Source of the DNA: Spartobacteria bacterium
Lineage (GTDB): Bacteria > Verrucomicrobiota > Verrucomicrobiia > Chthoniobacterales > Chthoniobacteraceae
DNA length: 6,246 nt
Direction of reading: 5' to 3'
NCBI GenBank assembly: GCA_025355595.1
Contig: JANXZI010000698.1
Coordinates: forward strand, 1-6,246
The notes beneath the pieces are model-generated. The model did no database searches. It worked only from the letters and a program-made list of their open reading frames with translations, and was not told where the DNA came from. The position numbers were made by a program, and so were the translations under genes. Of this stretch, positions 5,844 to 6,246 are shown in pieces. Positions within the stretch are counted from its first letter, which is position 1. Each line of letters begins with the position of its first letter.

Positions 5844-5874
5844 CCTCGTGACGGTGCGCAGATCGTCCGTGAGG
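5833..5874 (-). terminator. Probable intrinsic terminator of the AEC transporter gene
   Basis: Read on the minus strand, CCTCACGG (5867-5874) pairs with CCGT...GAGG (5844-5854, with a 3-nt CAC bulge) around a 12-nt loop. Four bases after the stem comes a run of seven T (5833-5839). The T-run lies inside the last codons of the convergent DUF1080 gene, where it encodes the C-terminal Lys-Lys. The bulge weakens the stem. The other end of this gap has GCGTGC (5899-5904) before five T on the plus strand, but it is paired with a direct rather than an inverted copy, so no plus-strand terminator is claimed. Confidence 0.45.
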
Positions 5875-5907
5875 GTGCGTGCTGACGTTGCAAATCCCGC
5901 GTGCTTT

Positions 5908-6246
5908 TTACAGCCCGAGCCACGCGAAGCCGATGCGCAGCCAGAGGGGGATCGTGAGCAGGCCGAGCGCGGTGCTCGCGAGGACGATCTGCACGGCGAT
6001 GCCAGTGTCGCCGCGGAAATGGCGCGAGAGCATCACGGGCACCATCGCGCAGGGCATGGCAGCCTGCACGGCGAGCACGCGCTTCAGATCGAGGGAGACC
6101 GGCAGCCATTTTGCCGCAACGAGAAAAAGGGGCGGCAGCAGCGCGGCGCGCACGAGGCAGCCCGCGACGGTGATGAGCGGGCGGCGGTCGTCGCGCAGGG
6201 ACACGACGGCATCCGCGAGGAGCGCGCCGGTGAGCAGCAGCGAGAG
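5908..6246 (-). CDS. C-terminal part of an AEC-family (auxin efflux carrier-like) transporter
   Basis: The minus-strand frame is open from the right edge of the window to TAA at 5908-5910, giving 112 residues of an incomplete gene; a GTG at 6202-6204 is most likely internal, because the upstream residues continue the membrane pattern (LLLTGALLADAVV). Four hydrophobic segments are visible: LLLTGALLA, LITVAGCLVRAALLPPLFLVAA, VQAAMPCAMVPVML and IVLASTALGLLTIPLWL. The 'QAAMPCAMVPVMLSRHFRGD' style helix-break-helix, followed by 'STALGLLTIPLWL' at the C-terminus, is characteristic of AEC permeases (PF03547), inner-membrane carriers for organic anions or auxin-like compounds; the substrate cannot be told. 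It converges on the DUF1080 gene with a 64-bp gap and a probable terminator of its own. Confidence 0.8.
   Translation of the reverse strand, partial: LSLLLTGALLADAVVSLRDDRRPLITVAGCLVRAALLPPLFLVAAKWLPVSLDLKRVLAVQAAMPCAMVPVMLSRHFRGDTGIAVQIVLASTALGLLTIPLWLRIGFAWLGL

Noticed and set aside
5877..5909. GCGTGC repeated before a T5 run, considered as a plus-strand terminator for DUF1080
   Set aside because: The two GCGTGC copies are direct, not inverted, so they do not form a stem.

Overview
The window looks like chromosomal DNA from a member of the PVC group, most likely Verrucomicrobiota. Three things suggest this. There is a linked pair encoding a PSCyt1/DUF1549/DUF1553 cytochrome-like protein and a DUF1501 protein, a combination expanded in Planctomycetota and Verrucomicrobiota. 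There is an exported DUF1080 (3-keto-disaccharide hydrolase family) protein. The gaps between genes hold GC-rich inverted repeats, including a CCAACGT-type heptad repeat, of kinds I associate from memory with verrucomicrobial genomes. The DNA is GC-rich, and the genes generally lack a clear Shine-Dalgarno sequence. The phylum is an inference; nothing in the window names a genus.

Layout. (1) 1-290, plus strand: the C-terminal end of a gene running in from the left, probably a ComEC/Rec2-like metallo-beta-lactamase-fold protein. (2) 291-393: a REP/MITE-like inverted repeat that fills the whole convergent gap and abuts both stop codons. (3) 394-1782, minus: a Tat-exported DUF1501 protein. (4) 1783-1935: a gap with a 29-bp-arm inverted repeat, bracketed by a 24-bp imperfect direct repeat that duplicates the last codons of the upstream gene. 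(5) 1936-4587, minus: a Sec-exported PSCyt1-DUF1549-DUF1553 protein with two CxxCH motifs and an unusual low-complexity insert. (6) 4588-4892: a 305-bp divergent intergenic region with a weak promoter candidate and a heptad inverted repeat. (7) 4893-5843, plus: an exported DUF1080 protein. (8) 5844-5907: a short convergent gap with a likely intrinsic terminator for the minus strand. (9) 5908-6246, minus: the C-terminal part of an AEC-family membrane transporter running off the right edge.

The two large minus-strand genes are in the usual order for this gene pair (cytochrome-type gene first, DUF1501 second) and are probably co-transcribed. Both products, and the DUF1080 protein transcribed the other way, are predicted to act outside the cytoplasm. 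A plausible but unproven reading is a periplasmic polysaccharide or glycoside-processing module: a redox protein, an alkaline-phosphatase-fold partner and a keto-sugar hydrolase. I saw no phage, CRISPR, tRNA or rRNA signal and no transposase gene. The most unusual content is in the gaps: three of the four hold a different family of inverted repeat.
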